From the NCBI RefSeq assembly GCF_036669915.1, contig NC_089320.1:11591313-11655312 (forward strand): a stretch of DNA of 64,000 nt, read 5' to 3'. The translations under genes were made by a program, and so were the position numbers. Below the pieces are notes generated by a model that was not told where the DNA came from, ran no database searches, and saw nothing but the letters and a program-made list of their open reading frames with translations. Source of the stretch: Pocillopora verrucosa. Taxonomy: Eukaryota; Cnidaria; Anthozoa; Scleractinia; Pocilloporidae. Each line of letters starts with the position of its first letter. Position 1 is the stretch's first letter. Of the stretch, positions 47,007 to 59,064 are shown one piece after another.

Positions 47007-50000
47007 TCAAAGCTCATCTTTAATAGGCGCCTTAGCTCCAGATATTTCCTTCATAGCAGAATTGCGAAGTCCTTCAAACATTTCTTCTTTCTTTCGCCGA
47101 TGATGTTCTAGCTGTTTTTCAATAAACTCGATCGAAAAGGGTGGTCTGTCTTCCTCATCTGCCATCAGATTACTTAACAGTTCATATGCAGCTGGATCTT
47201 CACTGTTTCCCATTTCCAGATATTCCAGTGTTTCTCGTAGAGACTTCGACATTGCTAGAAGGTAGTTACGAGCAACCTACCGATGGACAAATGTACGCTT
47301 TACATAGGTTTTCAACGGAGTGTCCAAAGTTAGCCGCGTTTGCTCTGGTTTTGCTTCATCACACTTTGTCTTACTTCTACCACTCGCGGCGCGCTAGCCT
47401 TTTTTTCCCCACCGTTTTTTTTTTAATCGCCCGACGGAGTTCGCCGAAAAGCAGCGATTGCTCGTTGTTGAAGTTGGTTACCTATATTTTCTATGATTCC
47501 TCGTTGCTTTGGTCGGTTGTACTTAGTTTGGCTCAACAGCTGAGCGCTTTTTTGACTTAATAGGGGCAACACTATTTACTTTGGAGAAGCAGTTAAAATT
47601 CCAATTCTAAAATGTATCTGGCTTTCTCTCAAACTAAATGAGTGAATTTCTACTCAAATGATTCAATTTCTGTCTATTACAACCTACTCTTTCACCGACT
47701 GGTGGTTTACAATAGGAAATACATAAGGGCTTAGCCGTGGTGTAGGGGGGGGGGGGGGGCCCTTGGGAATATGGGTCTCCACCTAGCTGCCCTCTGGTGC
47801 CTGTGCGATATTAGAGTCACGCCCCCCCCTCTTGGGAACAAACGTCAAAAGTCAACAAACAACCACGAACTTTCTCACCTTACAAGCGAAAGTGTACCTT
47901 GCCCCACTAAACCCAGGGCTCGGTGGTCTGGCTGAGTGAGGAATAATCCCTCGGAAAATTACAATTCTTCCGTATCGTGGACGTACAGAAGCAATCCACT
48001 CATACTGTTGTTGTCCAGGGGGGTAGGGTGTTCCGTCTTGGGATAAAACCTCTTCGAAAAATGCAGTTTCTCCATAGTTATTCGCCTCCCAGTCAGGAGT
48101 CAGGTACATGAGAAAGGTGTATTCATGCTGCATTGAAAGAGAAGGCCATAATTATCTTACAAAAGCTACTTCACGGTTTTGTGCATCTTGAAAAAAAAAT
48201 GTAAACATTTCAGTTTCAACTTTTAAATCTTTTCCATTCTAAGCCATCTGTATTTATTCTTGTTCATAATTGCCTGTCGCTTATTTCTTCATATTTTGTA
48301 GACTTCTTCAACTGAAATGTACACGTAGTTTTACTTGGTGCAAAAAGAGAATCAGAATATAGTGCGTGACCTTACATAAGTATAAAGGAAGGAGAGAAAG
48401 GGCACTTTGAAATGTCCCCATTAAATCAATCTCGTTCTGCCCTACTTCCTGTTGTTTTTCTCCTCTTCATAAAACCTCACCCAAGCTATAGTCAGGGGGT
48501 TCCTGTGGTGTGTACAAGCTATGGTCAGGGTTTCCTGTGGTGTATATGATCTCTCTTTAATTAATTTTTCTTGACATGGAGTGAGCTCCTCTATGTCATG
48601 AAAAAAGTGACACATGGATTAAAACGCAAAAGAAGGCAATACTGTAGAACCTCTTTCCCCCACTAGAAAATGTCACAAATAATAATGTCACTGGGCCATT
48701 TCACAAATAATATAAAAACAGAGTTTATGTTTGTGGGAGTGCATCAGAGCCATTTTAGCCTGAGTTGTAAGGCCAGGGTGAATTAAGAAGCTCTGACAAG
48801 GGCCCAAACCATATTTCTGCCCAAGAAATTAACTGTACTTTTAGTCTGACTAGTATTTTCACTTTTGGAGAGCACTGAGAAAATAAGAACTGAAAAACAA
48901 AAATTATAATAAAGCAGTCTGAACAATTATGTGAGTGGACATGTGCAAGCAGGCTAAAATGACAAAATCTCCATTTTAGCTTGTAAAATGTGCCATAATG
49001 CCCTACAGACTTTTGGAGAGTAGCCGCAGAGTTTACATTAAATGACAGTAGAAATTCAGTTAATAATAATGACAATCTTTAATGAGGAAACTTTTTCACT
49101 AAAAAGTGGTTTACAAAAAGGACCTCGAAATCAGTACCTCATTAGGCTCACAGTCTTCATGAATTCTGGGATAATGTGAGTTTCTGATGATATTCATGGA
49201 CACATCATATGGATACCATTCATCAAGACCACTAAGGTATGTAGCCAGTAGCTTCACAATCTTCCACAAACGACTTTTTACAAAGTGTTTCACCTGGGAT
49301 GAAGAAATAAATGATAAGAAAGAATTTGTTGATTTTTTTTTCTTTTTTCTTGTTTTTTTGCAGTTAAATTTTACCCTAATCTATCCTGTCAAGTCCATGA
49401 TGACAAAAATATTATTGCCAAATGAATCCAAAAAACAAGATTAAAAATCTGCCATACCTAATATTAACGTGCCATTAGAAAGGTTCTGGTAACACACAGT
49501 GTCTAGGGGTACTGCTACTCCACCCTGGACAGTATGTTAGCCCAATTGTAGGGTTACCCCCCAAAAAAATATTTCAGGTTTCCCAAACGGTTCACTGCTA
49601 CTCATTAATATTCCAGGATGGAGAGAGGCAATGTGACTTGTCTTTCCTAAGAACACAAAAGAGCGACCAGAGAGCACAGAAATAACCACTTGGCCACTAT
49701 GTCTCCCATGACTTTGAATAGTTTTTTGGATAGTATTCAGCTTCTTTGATAATCCACTGCTGTTCTGACTATAACCTTTGTGATAACTTGCCCTTAATAT
49801 CAACACACTTCACTGAAAATCACTCTTAGTAAAATTATATAAGAAAAGGATATTTTTCATTTACACACTTAGCCTAATATTACTTGGTAATGTTACTGTT
49901 TAAACCTCGTCATTAGCTGAACTAATCAACTAATGAGAAAGATAAAGAACATCAATGTAATTTTAACCTTTAACATTGCTATCCAGGACACATTGTCATG

Positions 50001-53000
50001 TTCTTCATCCACACCATCAAATGGTTGGTACTGGAAAACACTGTTGTAGTGCAACAAGAAGAGTCGCAATGCATCAAGATCTGATTTGTCAACAAGACCA
50101 TCAAAGACTGCAATTTCTCTACCCTGACTGTCATGGAACCTCCTCTTCTCATATTTACTCAAGTCCAGCACAGGAATTTCACCCTCATCTGAAAGGGCAA
50201 ATCCTAGAGTTTCCTGGCTTTCTGATTTTTTAATTAATCTCTGTTGGAGTTGAGAGGAGAAAGAAGTGATTAGTTCAATATTTCATTACCTCACAATGAA
50301 GTTAATTGGAATTTTTACGATAAAAATAACCACAGAACATAAAATTCTAGAAATCTGAGATCCAGAACTCTGTAAGGCAAAAGAAATGATCAATTGAAGT
50401 TCCTTTCTGAGTAAAACTCTCACTTTCTTATAGACTTTTATTCCAACATTTTTTTAAAGCCCTTACACCTTAACATCAAAATAGTTTTTACATTCCCTCC
50501 ATGCAGTTCTTGAATATGTTTCCAGTGGCACTAACTACTGGATAATTCAGTTAAACATTAAGAGCTTTTCAAGTTTGTGATCATTGCCTTAATTCTACTG
50601 AGGTTCATGCTTAATTCATCGCTGATACTTTAGTGGGAAATTAGATGTTATTCACCCTTAGGGATAAAGGGTTAAGTTGTGGTATCTCTAGGGTGTGCTT
50701 CAGCAACTGAAGAAATATTGCCAAGATAAAAAGGTACATTGACCCACCATGAGGGTAATGAAAAGCCTTAGCTCCTGGGCCCAAAATGCTGATAAAACTT
50801 TGATTCATTTACATGTAAGTCACCACCTGCTACCATTTGATCATCACAATTTATACATTCACATAGTAAATACATGGGTATTTAAAAATTGAGAGATGCT
50901 ATGGCTGCACTTAAATCTGTGACAATTTGAGCTCATTGCTGTACTTGTGTGTGGATTTAGATTTATCTTCTAAAAATGGCCACCTTCTGATGACCCCCTA
51001 ACATGGATATTTTGGGCAGTTGAAGTTCAACACAATACCTTTGTTTCTGCAATAGCTTGTTTTGCTTTCTCTTTTGATGTTGTCACTCTTACAAGAATGT
51101 CAAATTGTGCTTGTACATACGACATTGCAGGAGGCTTGAAGATGAATGGAACTGTTGCATTCCAGACAACCATCCGTCCCATTTTGGGATACACAGCTGC
51201 TAGAATTTCTCTGCTGTCTTTGTAAAAAATAGCCTCCCCATAATCATTTCTCTTGAAGTCTTTGTTCAGAGATATTCTGATCATGAGTTCATCTTCATCT
51301 ATGTTGTTCTCTGCAAATATTAAAAAGAAAAATGTAGGAAAAAATTACCTACAGCAGACAAAATTAAAAGTTAATCAATTAGTTATTATATGTATATTGA
51401 AATCACAGAAGCAAGGGCAGCACTGATCATCATCACAGTTGCTTTACAGTTTGCAACTGTTTGTTGAATACAGTCCAACTTCCACAAAATATCACTTCTC
51501 CACTATGGCCATTTCCCTAAAAAGGTCACATTTTTGATTTTGACAAACAGCTCATACATTTGCTATTACTTAAAACCCCCAACAATGGCCACCTCTCAGG
51601 AATGACAACCACCATAATGATTAGTCAACAACCATAATGATTACAACATGTGCCAACTGCTAAAATAACTATAAATATGAAAAAGGAACATTGAAGTGGG
51701 TAAGGGGAGGGGAAGATTAATCAAAGCTAAAGAAAAAAAAGTAAAAAAACAAAAAGTAAGGGATCAAGTAAAAAAAATATATATATTCAAATCTTTTAAG
51801 CTACTTGAAAGTTTCTGCTTCCCCTCAAACATTATTGCAAGAAATTAGTGACCACTTTGTTCATATCAAAAGGAAAATTAAAGTGGGGGAGGGGAGGGTG
51901 ATATCAATTAAAGCTGTGGAAAAAAAATCAGGAAGTAGACAGTGGAATATGACAAGACTATTGCCTCTAATTGTTAGCTTTGTTGCAAGGTTACCAAATT
52001 TTAAACTTCTGCCTGGCCATTGTGTCAGAACCTGTAGCCTTTTACCACAAAGTCTTCACAGCCTTTTGATTAAAGTGAGATGAACACTTGTAGTCAAAAT
52101 TCTATCAGCTGACCACAATTGATACCACCACATCCCTCTGACAGAGAGCCACAACTCATCAAACCAAGATGTAGCAAAGTAAGAAACATGAAATTTTTAA
52201 TGATAAAAAGCTATAACATGATGTTTGTAATCTTCAGTTGTACGTAAGAAAAATATGAATATCATACAAATCAAAAATAATTGCTAAATGCAACCCCCAA
52301 AAAATTGAAAATAAGATGTATTAAACTTTTCCATCTCCAAAGATGATTAAAATGAAATTTCTCCTAACAATTTAAATACATTTTCCAGAAATGAGGTGAT
52401 AAGAAAAGGAACTATATCAGCTGTAAAGTGTTGTTATGATAAAACATCCAATTTAACAAAGTTATTTCCAAGGAGATTTCAAGCAATTAGGAAGAAGAAT
52501 TACAAATCAGATTTAGTGACTTGAAAGCTTTCTGTATCTACTCTGCAACATAGCAACTAATACAATCCTGAGGTATTCGCTCACACCTGTTTTGGATTAC
52601 AGCGAGTATTAACCTTTCAGAAATAATTTACTGTATAGTTTTATAGTTTTGAGGGCAGCTGTATCGAGGGCTCGAAACAGAAGAAACTATCAATGTAAAT
52701 TTACACGTAAAACTTGGCTATTCTTCGGCGATGAACTGCATTGTTTACTCAGTCAATGGTATCGTATCTGCATGATTTATTATTATTCAATGCAAAATAA
52801 AGAACACGAACATCAGACAAGAAAAACAAACGTAGTTTCATGATGGGTAAAATTCTTCAAATATCTCCCTTACCCTTGCTAGAAGCAGTTATAAAATCCA
52901 GTCTGCGATGCATTGAGAAAGTGACATCGTATGGAAAATATTCTCTCCCTCCAGATAACTTTTCCACGACTTTGCGGCTTATATTCCATAAAGCTGTATC

Positions 53001-53297
53001 GGAGAAAAACTCTGGATTGACAGGAGCAACCCAAGGCGAATTACTAGATGTATTAAAAGTCTCAATGTTTTGGTAATAATCGTTGTATGCGTAAAACCAC
53101 GAAGAGATCTTCCCCTCTAGTTTCCCAGAAGTGACAAGGCCATAATACCCACGAACAACTTCTGCCGGGAAGAGATTGTCGATGACAAAAACGTACTTGT
53201 CTCCGTCGAGATACCTTCGAGTTAGTTTTGGTTTTGATTGACTTGAGGAACATGAATATAGTAAGAGAAAGTAACTGAAAAGTGCTTGATAATTCAT
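47007..53297 (-). CDS. ER-resident protein with tandem 2OG-Fe(II) dioxygenase domains, six exons, 547 residues
   Basis: Exons in transcript order: 52874-53297, 51039-51310, 49968-50240, 49138-49293, 47879-48127, 47007-47276. All are GT-AG with continuous phase, 1644 coding bases. The N-terminus (MNYQALFSYFLLLYSCSSS) is a signal peptide and the C-terminus is KDEL, so an ER-lumen protein is predicted. Domain 1 (about 30-225) has the fold's landmarks (YFPYDV, YGEAIFY, MGRMVVWN) but lacks the metal ligands: VPFIFKPP replaces the second His motif and Gln replaces the co-substrate Arg. Domain 2 (about 250-460) keeps YPYDV, His368-x-Asp370 (IHED), YGETAFFE, His439 (IPHSARPP) and Arg452 (ARYTF), so it should be active. 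Prolyl or lysyl hydroxylation of secreted proteins is the likely type of reaction; the substrate is unknown. The last exon's acceptor is weak; the alternative is read-through ending at 47852. Confidence 0.85.
48483..48550. repeat. Two-copy tandem repeat of about 34 bases
   Basis: CAAGCTATAGTCAGGGGG and CAAGCTATGGTCAGGG each precede TTCCTGTGGTGT; a short tandem duplication in a dioxygenase intron. Confidence 0.7.
50455..50676. repeat. MITE-like element, family 2, copy 2
   Basis: Shares AGAGCTTTTCAAGTTTGTGA and GGGAAATTAGATGTTATTC with the copy at 8731. It ends with GGGATAAAGGGTTAA, complementary to the left end of the other copy. It lies in a dioxygenase gene intron. Confidence 0.5.
52320..52530. 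repeat. Degenerate MITE-like element, family 1, copy 5
   Basis: Follows the same order of blocks (AAATTTCTCCTAACAATTT, ATTTTCCAGAAATGAGGTGA, TACAAATCAGATTTAGTGAC), but with many differences and eroded ends. It lies in the first intron of the dioxygenase gene. Confidence 0.45.
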
Positions 53298-54750
53298 TCC
53301 GTTTAAAAGCGTGATCTCTATTGCAAACAGAAAGTTTCTTTCGTCTTCTTCAAGGAAGAGGGTTATTGTTCTGGAAACATTTAGAAAACAACAGGCATCT
53401 GGCTGAATATAGAGTAAAGGCTGGGAACGAACAAAGAACTAACATCCACTCACGTGACCTTACAGAATCGGTTAGTGACCCTCGTAGATCTCCAGTGTAG
53501 GCGGAGATGGTCAATGTAAATGGTCAGCTCGATAACAGACTTAATTTAAGGATTAACGTGTTTATTGGATCAAGACAAACGAAGAAAACGAATAAAGTAG
53601 GATAAAGGGAGCGAGTAATACTAGAATACAAGAAATATAAAAAAAAAAAAATAAAACAAGCCTAATCTAAATGACAACTGATGAGTATCAACTAAAAGAA
53701 ACAGAAAAAGTTATGCGAAAGAGTTGTGTCATCAAATAAAAACAGGAAAATTGGGGAATGAGGAGCACAAAATGGGAAACAAAGATTAATCAATGAAGTA
53801 TAGCGAAGAGGCAGACTAGCGAATGAATGAGCAGAATTGCAAAACAGAAGGAAGAAGAAACTGAATATTTAAGATAAATCTAGACACATAAACCGAGATA
53901 CAGCTAGATCTTCATAAAGAAAATTCAAATCGAAACATGGGAAGGAAAAATTAAAAAAAAAAAACATCATTGAGCAACTAAAGTGCAGGTACAGTTTACA
54001 AATTTTACTCCTTTGAGAAAAGTCGAGAACCCTTTATCTCATTGGTTCATAGGAAGGCCACCTTTGGAACACGATGAAGTTACCAAGAGCATTTTGAACT
54101 TTTTCGCAGTTTAACCACGAGCATGTATACCGTGAACTAAATTATTCCCCACATTGAATTTATTTACTAGAGAACTAATGGTCCATCAAAAATTAATGTA
54201 AATGGAGGGTGTGATAAATGTTAAAGAAGCATTAGCAGTGGCTTATTTTAGAATGTTCCTGCATAGTTAATTGTTTAGAGCTGTTTAGCGCCATGCACTA
54301 GCTGCACTTTCAAATCATCTGTTTAAACCGCTAATGACTGAGGTGACCGATCGCACTTTCAATAAATACTGATTAATTAATGTCGTTTGCAAAGCTCCCT
54401 TAAAGAAATGAAAACTTGTTATAACTTCCGCTCTAATAACCAATTGGTCTCTATTAACGCAATCAACAGCACTCACTCGGTGTCTTCGCAGATATTTACA
54501 GCTGTCTAAGCTGTTGTCAAATAAAAACAAAAATCAGCCGAGAATTTTTAGAATTAAATATCTCAGGTATTTAAGTGTATTTAGTCTTCCCTGTAGCAAA
54601 AGAAAACAATAGAATCGTTGCTATTATTGCTTTTATTTTTCATCACCTTGTTAACCTAAAAGAACTCTTCACCGAAAATTAGGGAGAGGAAACAGTTTTA
54701 ATGACACCACAACAACACGCGTATATTTAGCAGTATTATTTTCAATATGA
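53298..54750. other. No gene recognised; upstream flank of the dioxygenase gene
   Basis: AT-rich with A runs near 53640 and 53953. Only short open frames; the dioxygenase promoter should lie in the first few hundred bases but shows no clear motif. Confidence 0.5.
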
Positions 54751-55120
54751 TCCTAAAAAAATTTGGGTAGAAGTTGTTTTCAGTTCTTCCTTCTTTTGTT
54801 TATAAATTGCAAAAACGGGCAGGTAGAAAACGATAATATTTGAATGTTTTACACCTGTCAAAATGCATGCATCATTTATATCCGTTAGCTCTTTCTGACG
54901 TGTGGCTTCTATTTTCATACATCTTCCGGCCGTCCTCTGCAACTTGGCTCAGCCCTGCTCACATATGTTATACTGGAATTGAAGTTTGGGGTCGTTATAA
55001 GGAGGTTGACCTCTTCTAGACATTAGCGACATTCTTGACAAAAAGATTTATGTAGCTCATTCTCTGATCAACTTTTTTTCCCGCATTTGCCCTCCTGACT
55101 GCGTAAGAACCTTGCTGCGC

Positions 55121-55127
55121 TATATAA
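55121..55127 (+). promoter_or_regulatory. TATA-like box in duplicated segment, copy 1
   Basis: GCGCTATATAACACTG fits a metazoan TATA box. The same element is kept in the second copy of the segment, about 580 bases before an exon-like cassette on the plus strand. Promoter activity is inference. Confidence 0.35.
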
Positions 55128-55708
55128 CACTGTTCAAACTTTCTCCTTTTATTAATTCCAGGTTAATTGTTTGTTTACATTTACCAACATCTTCGGCTCT
55201 AGATTAAAAAGTACGCTCAGCTTTTTTTTATCGGAAACACCAATATGCTATGTTTTTTAGGACTTAACAGAATAGTGATCAAAACACAATGTCAGTTCTA
55301 CATGAAGGCAAACTTTGATAAAAGCTAAAAAAAACATAGCTAAGAATACGGAATTTTATCAACACAGGTTGTCCGAGTATTTATATGCACGGAAATAAGT
55401 ATTTTTTCCTTTTTAAAACGAGAATTTTGTTGCTCATCATCTTTTCTTTCATACAAGAAAATATTGTAACTCTGAAGGTTTCCACCAAGTTTCATGTGAA
55501 AGGGAAAAGGAGAAGTCGATTCTATAATAAACTGATGCTTGAATTAAAACAAAGGTATTTGTTCCATTAAGTCTATCAAAATATAAACAATGCAAATTGG
55601 AAAAATCGTCGATTCTTTCCAACCAAGTAAATGCATGGTCTTCTCCTCATTATCCTTTGATGTTTATGTACTTATAATAGCATTTATTTTCTCTTTTACA
55701 ACTGGCAG

Positions 55709-55777
55709 AGTTGAAGGAATTCAAGACCGAAGCACCGTTTCATGTTTCTAGTGCGAGCCAGTTTTCAAGGCGCTAAG
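55709..55777 (+). other. Exon-like cassette A
   Basis: A 69-base unit between a pyrimidine-rich acceptor (CTTTTACAACTGGCAG) and a donor (CTAAG|GTAAGT). It begins AGTTGAAGGAATTCAAGACC and contains an in-frame stop in each reading examined, so it is probably an untranslated 5' exon. The nearest following acceptor of a gene is at 58954, before the GPCR. Confidence 0.55.
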
Positions 55778-55906
55778 GTAAGTCATTTCTTTCTAGAGGG
55801 GGAGCAGGGAGTTTTCCTGTTTTTGACCTACACATGTAAGATATCTGTAAAAGCAACTATCACTTTACTGCACTTCGAGCGGCAAGGTACAATTTTTCTC
55901 ACTTTT

Positions 55907-55973
55907 GCGGCTGACAGATTTGAAGCCGGAATTCAATGCCGGAGATCCGTTTCATGTCTTAACTGCGCATCAG
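55907..55973 (+). other. Degenerate exon-like cassette
   Basis: GCTGACAG followed by ATTTGAAGCCGGAATTCAA and later CCGTTTCATGTC resembles the other cassettes but has small insertions and ends CAG|TAGC without a proper donor. It looks like a decayed fifth copy. Confidence 0.4.
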
Positions 55974-56295
55974 TAGCTTTTATGACACAAAAACAGGTGA
56001 ATATTTGACAATTTTGTTGTTTGATCCTAAATAACTCGGGAAGAAGTTGTTTTCAGTTCCTCTCTTTTATAAATATTAAAAAACCTGCAGGTAGAAAAGG
56101 ATAATATTTGAACGTTTTGCACCTGTCAAAATGCGCGCATTATTTACTTCTGTAGCTCTTTCTGACGAGTGGCAGTCGTGACAGTAGACAGCTTAAGCAA
56201 ACCACTGAAACACATAATTATAATATAATTTATTCACAAACCACTGAACCACATATACTTATAATATCATTTATTCTCTCTTTTGCAACTGACAG

Positions 56296-56364
56296 AGTTG
56301 AAAGAATTCAAGGCCGAAGCACCGTTTCATGTTTCCTGTGCGAGTCAGTTTTCAATGCACTTGG
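56296..56364 (+). other. Exon-like cassette B
   Basis: A 69-base homologue of cassette A with acceptor CTTTTGCAACTGACAG and donor CTTGG|GTAAGG. It shares AGGCCGAAGCACCGTTTCAT. Confidence 0.55.
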
Positions 56365-56678
56365 GTAAGGCAGTTTCTTCTCGATTTGAACTTGAATTCC
56401 CGATAGTTTTTTGGGGGGTTTGCCTGTTTGTGACCCACACATGTGAGATAAAGAGAGACCAAAGGATCTACTGAGCAGTTTTGATACATTTTCCGGTCGT
56501 CCTCTGCAAAGTGCAGCCCTGCTCACATATCTTATGCTGAAATTGGAGTTCGGCGTCGTTGTAGAGGTCGAACTCCTCTAGACATTGGCGACATTCTCGA
56601 CGAAAAGATTTAGAAATTCTCTGATCAACTTTTTTTCTTGCATGTGCCGTCTAGACTGCGTAGGGTCTTTTACTACGC

Positions 56679-56685
56679 TATATAA
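56679..56685 (+). promoter_or_regulatory. TATA-like box in duplicated segment, copy 2
   Basis: ACGCTATATAACACTC, conserved relative to the copy at 55121 while neighbouring bases changed. It lies about 720 bases before the exon-like cassette at 57400. Confidence 0.35.
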
Positions 56686-57399
56686 CACTCTTTAAACTTT
56701 CTCCTTTTATTAGTCCCAAGTTCACTCACATTAACGGCTCTATATTAAAAAGTGCGTTCAGGTTTTTTTACCGCAAAGACCAATATGCTATATTTTTCAT
56801 GGATTAAACAGAATATTAATCAAAACATAATGTCAGTCCTACATGAAGGCAAACTTTGATAAAAGCTGAAACAACTTAGCTAAGAGCACGGAGTCTTATC
56901 AACACAGGAAGTCATTTATTTATATGAACGGGGAAAAATATTTTTTCCTTTGACTGAAAAAAAATATTGATTAAAACATAATGTCAGTTCTACATGAAGG
57001 CAAACTTTGATAAAAGCTAAAACAACTTAGCTAAGAACACGGAATCTTATCATCACAGGAAGTCATGTATTTATATGCACGGTAATAAACATTTTTTCCT
57101 TTTCGAAACGAAATTTTGTTGCTCATCATTTTTTCCTGCATGCAAAAAAAATTACATCTCTCAGTGAAAAAACCCAACGAGTTTCATGTTAAAGGGGATA
57201 GAAATAGCTGATTCAATAATAAACTGATGCTTGAATTTAAAAAGGCATTTCTTCCATTATACTCTATCAAAATAAGAACGATCTAAATTGGAAAAATCGT
57301 TGATTTTTACCAACCATGTAAGTGCATGGTTTTCTCCTCGTTATTCTTCGATGTTCATATACTTATTATATCATTTATTCTCTCTTTTGCAACTGACAG

Positions 57400-57468
57400 A
57401 GTTGAAATAATTCAAGGCCGAAGCACCGTTTCATGTTTCCTGTGCGAGTCAGTTTTCAGTGCACCAAG
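57400..57468 (+). other. Exon-like cassette C
   Basis: A 69-base homologue with the same acceptor as cassette B and donor CCAAG|GTAAGG. Splice signals are preserved although the bases around them vary. Confidence 0.55.
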
Positions 57469-57918
57469 GTAAGGTAGTTTCTTCTCGATTTGAACATGAA
57501 TTCCCGAAAGTTTTCTGGGGGGTTTGCCTGTTTGTGACCTACGCATGTGAGATATCTATAAAAGCAACGATCACTTTTCTGTACTTCAAGTGGCAAGGCA
57601 CAATTTGAGAGTGGAAAAAAAATCCTGTTGGGTCATTGGGGGAGCAACAATTTGCTTTGTCAAGTTCAATATTTTGTCCGGCTATTTCACTTGACAAAGG
57701 ATTAGAAACATACCACGAACAATGCAAATTTTGCAAATCTCTCTCTCTCTTTTTGTTAACTGGCAGCCTTCTCGTTCGCAGTTAGAGACGCCAACGAGTG
57801 ATTGACTTTTCAAGTTATTTCTCGACGAGGACAAGATAATTTACAATAATTTAATATACAAACATAATTTGTATATTCATTCCTATAATATAGTTTTTTC
57901 TCTTTTTGCGACCGATAG

Positions 57919-57976
57919 AATTGAAGGAATTCAAGACCGAAGCATCGTTTCATATATCTCCACTGTTAGTGTTCAG
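57919..57976 (+). other. Exon-like cassette D
   Basis: A 58-base shortened homologue with acceptor TTTTGCGACCGATAG and a strong donor TTCAG|GTAAGT. It is the cassette closest to the GPCR gene. Confidence 0.55.
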
Positions 57977-58564
57977 GTAAGTCAGTTTCGTTTCGGTTTT
58001 ATAATAGATTCCGAAACATGGTGTATGGGTGGTTTGCCTGTTTGCGACTTACAAACGTGTATCATCTCTGAGCGAACCTTCAGTTTTCTCCTTTAAATAT
58101 CAAGGCACAGTTTGAGGATAAAAAAAACCAGTTTGGGGTTTTATATTTAGTTATTTATTGAGGTGTACTGAGTCGTTTTGTGTTTGTAAAGTTCAATAAG
58201 GTTTCTGCTTCTTTTGACAAACTCCCCTTATAAATAACGTCACTAAAGTAGTTTTACAAACTGTGTTACGTAGTACACTTATACTTGCAATTGGCCAAAG
58301 TAAGAGTTAAACATCCTCTGGCTTTCAGCGAGCGGGAAAGCGACCAGCTCATTTCAGTTGTGTGCCATTTTCACAACCTAGACTTTCGTTACATCCATCC
58401 AGCCGTTTTCCCGCTTATTCGTTGGTTTTAACCAAAATAAGGGGTCAATTCATGTTGTCCTTCAGTAACATTTTGAAATGGGATAATAGTTTCTGATGAG
58501 GCCTTAAACTACTGTATAAATTTCCTAAATTTAAAACTTTTAAAAACGAGTTAAATTAAATGAA

Positions 58565-58622
58565 TCTTCGAATTTTTGCCGATCCACGGCATCATCATAC
58601 ATTAGATCGGCGAAAGCTCGAA
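58565..58622. repeat. Short inverted repeat
   Basis: CTTCGAATTTTTGCCGATC pairs imperfectly with GATCGGCGAAAGCTCGAAG around a loop of about 20 bases. It lies between the last cassette and the GPCR gene. Confidence 0.5.
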
Positions 58623-59064
58623 GACATGGTTTTGATTCCTTTTTTTAAAATTTCTTTCGAACATTAAGTAATTTAATACCTCACCAGAAGCTATTTTACC
58701 ATAAAAAAGGGTTTGTTACGAAGACCATATTGTTGATCGTTCTGTTATGAAGGCAGAATTTTTACGGCGTAAGAAAATACCTTGTATACTGTAGCACGAG
58801 TTGCAACTAGCCTGAAACGGATCCAGGTTAGTAATTTTCAGTTTTGGCGGCGACATCGTCAGCGTTTAGGAATATGTTATTATTTTATCACGTCGTTAAT
58901 TTATAATTTACAATTTGATCTTATGGATTAAGAGGTAATTTTCTTTATTTCAGAAGAGACCAATACACTTTGAAGCGGAAAAAACAGAATGATATCTCTA
59001 GATCAACTCTAACAGTGTTACTAGAGCTCGGGTTGCATATGAAGAAAGAGCCGTGGATGAAATA

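Larger units (their letters stand above)
54751..57605 (+). repeat. Mosaic of duplicated segments (promoter and exon cassettes)
   Basis: Segment 54751-54907 recurs at 56023-56190 (AGAAGTTGTTTTCAGTTC, TTTGCACCTGTCAAAATG). Segment 54917-55420 recurs at 56482-56945, and its end again at 56955-57110 (CTACATGAAGGCAAACTTTG). Segment 55420-55890 recurs at 57110-57605 (AATTGGAAAAATCGT, the exon cassette). The order differs slightly between copies because the 56296 cassette sits between two segments. Divergence is moderate, so the duplication is not very recent. Confidence 0.85.

Noticed and set aside
47007..47252. Independent 81-residue gene starting at the ATG at 47252
   Set aside because: The frame stays open upstream to an AG at 47277 in the exact phase needed by the dioxygenase exon ending at 47879, continues the domain's expected text, and ends in KDEL, matching the signal peptide.
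57869..58096. 75-codon frame over cassette D
   Set aside because: It runs through a strong donor and an intron-like pyrimidine stretch; the cassette reads better as an untranslated exon.
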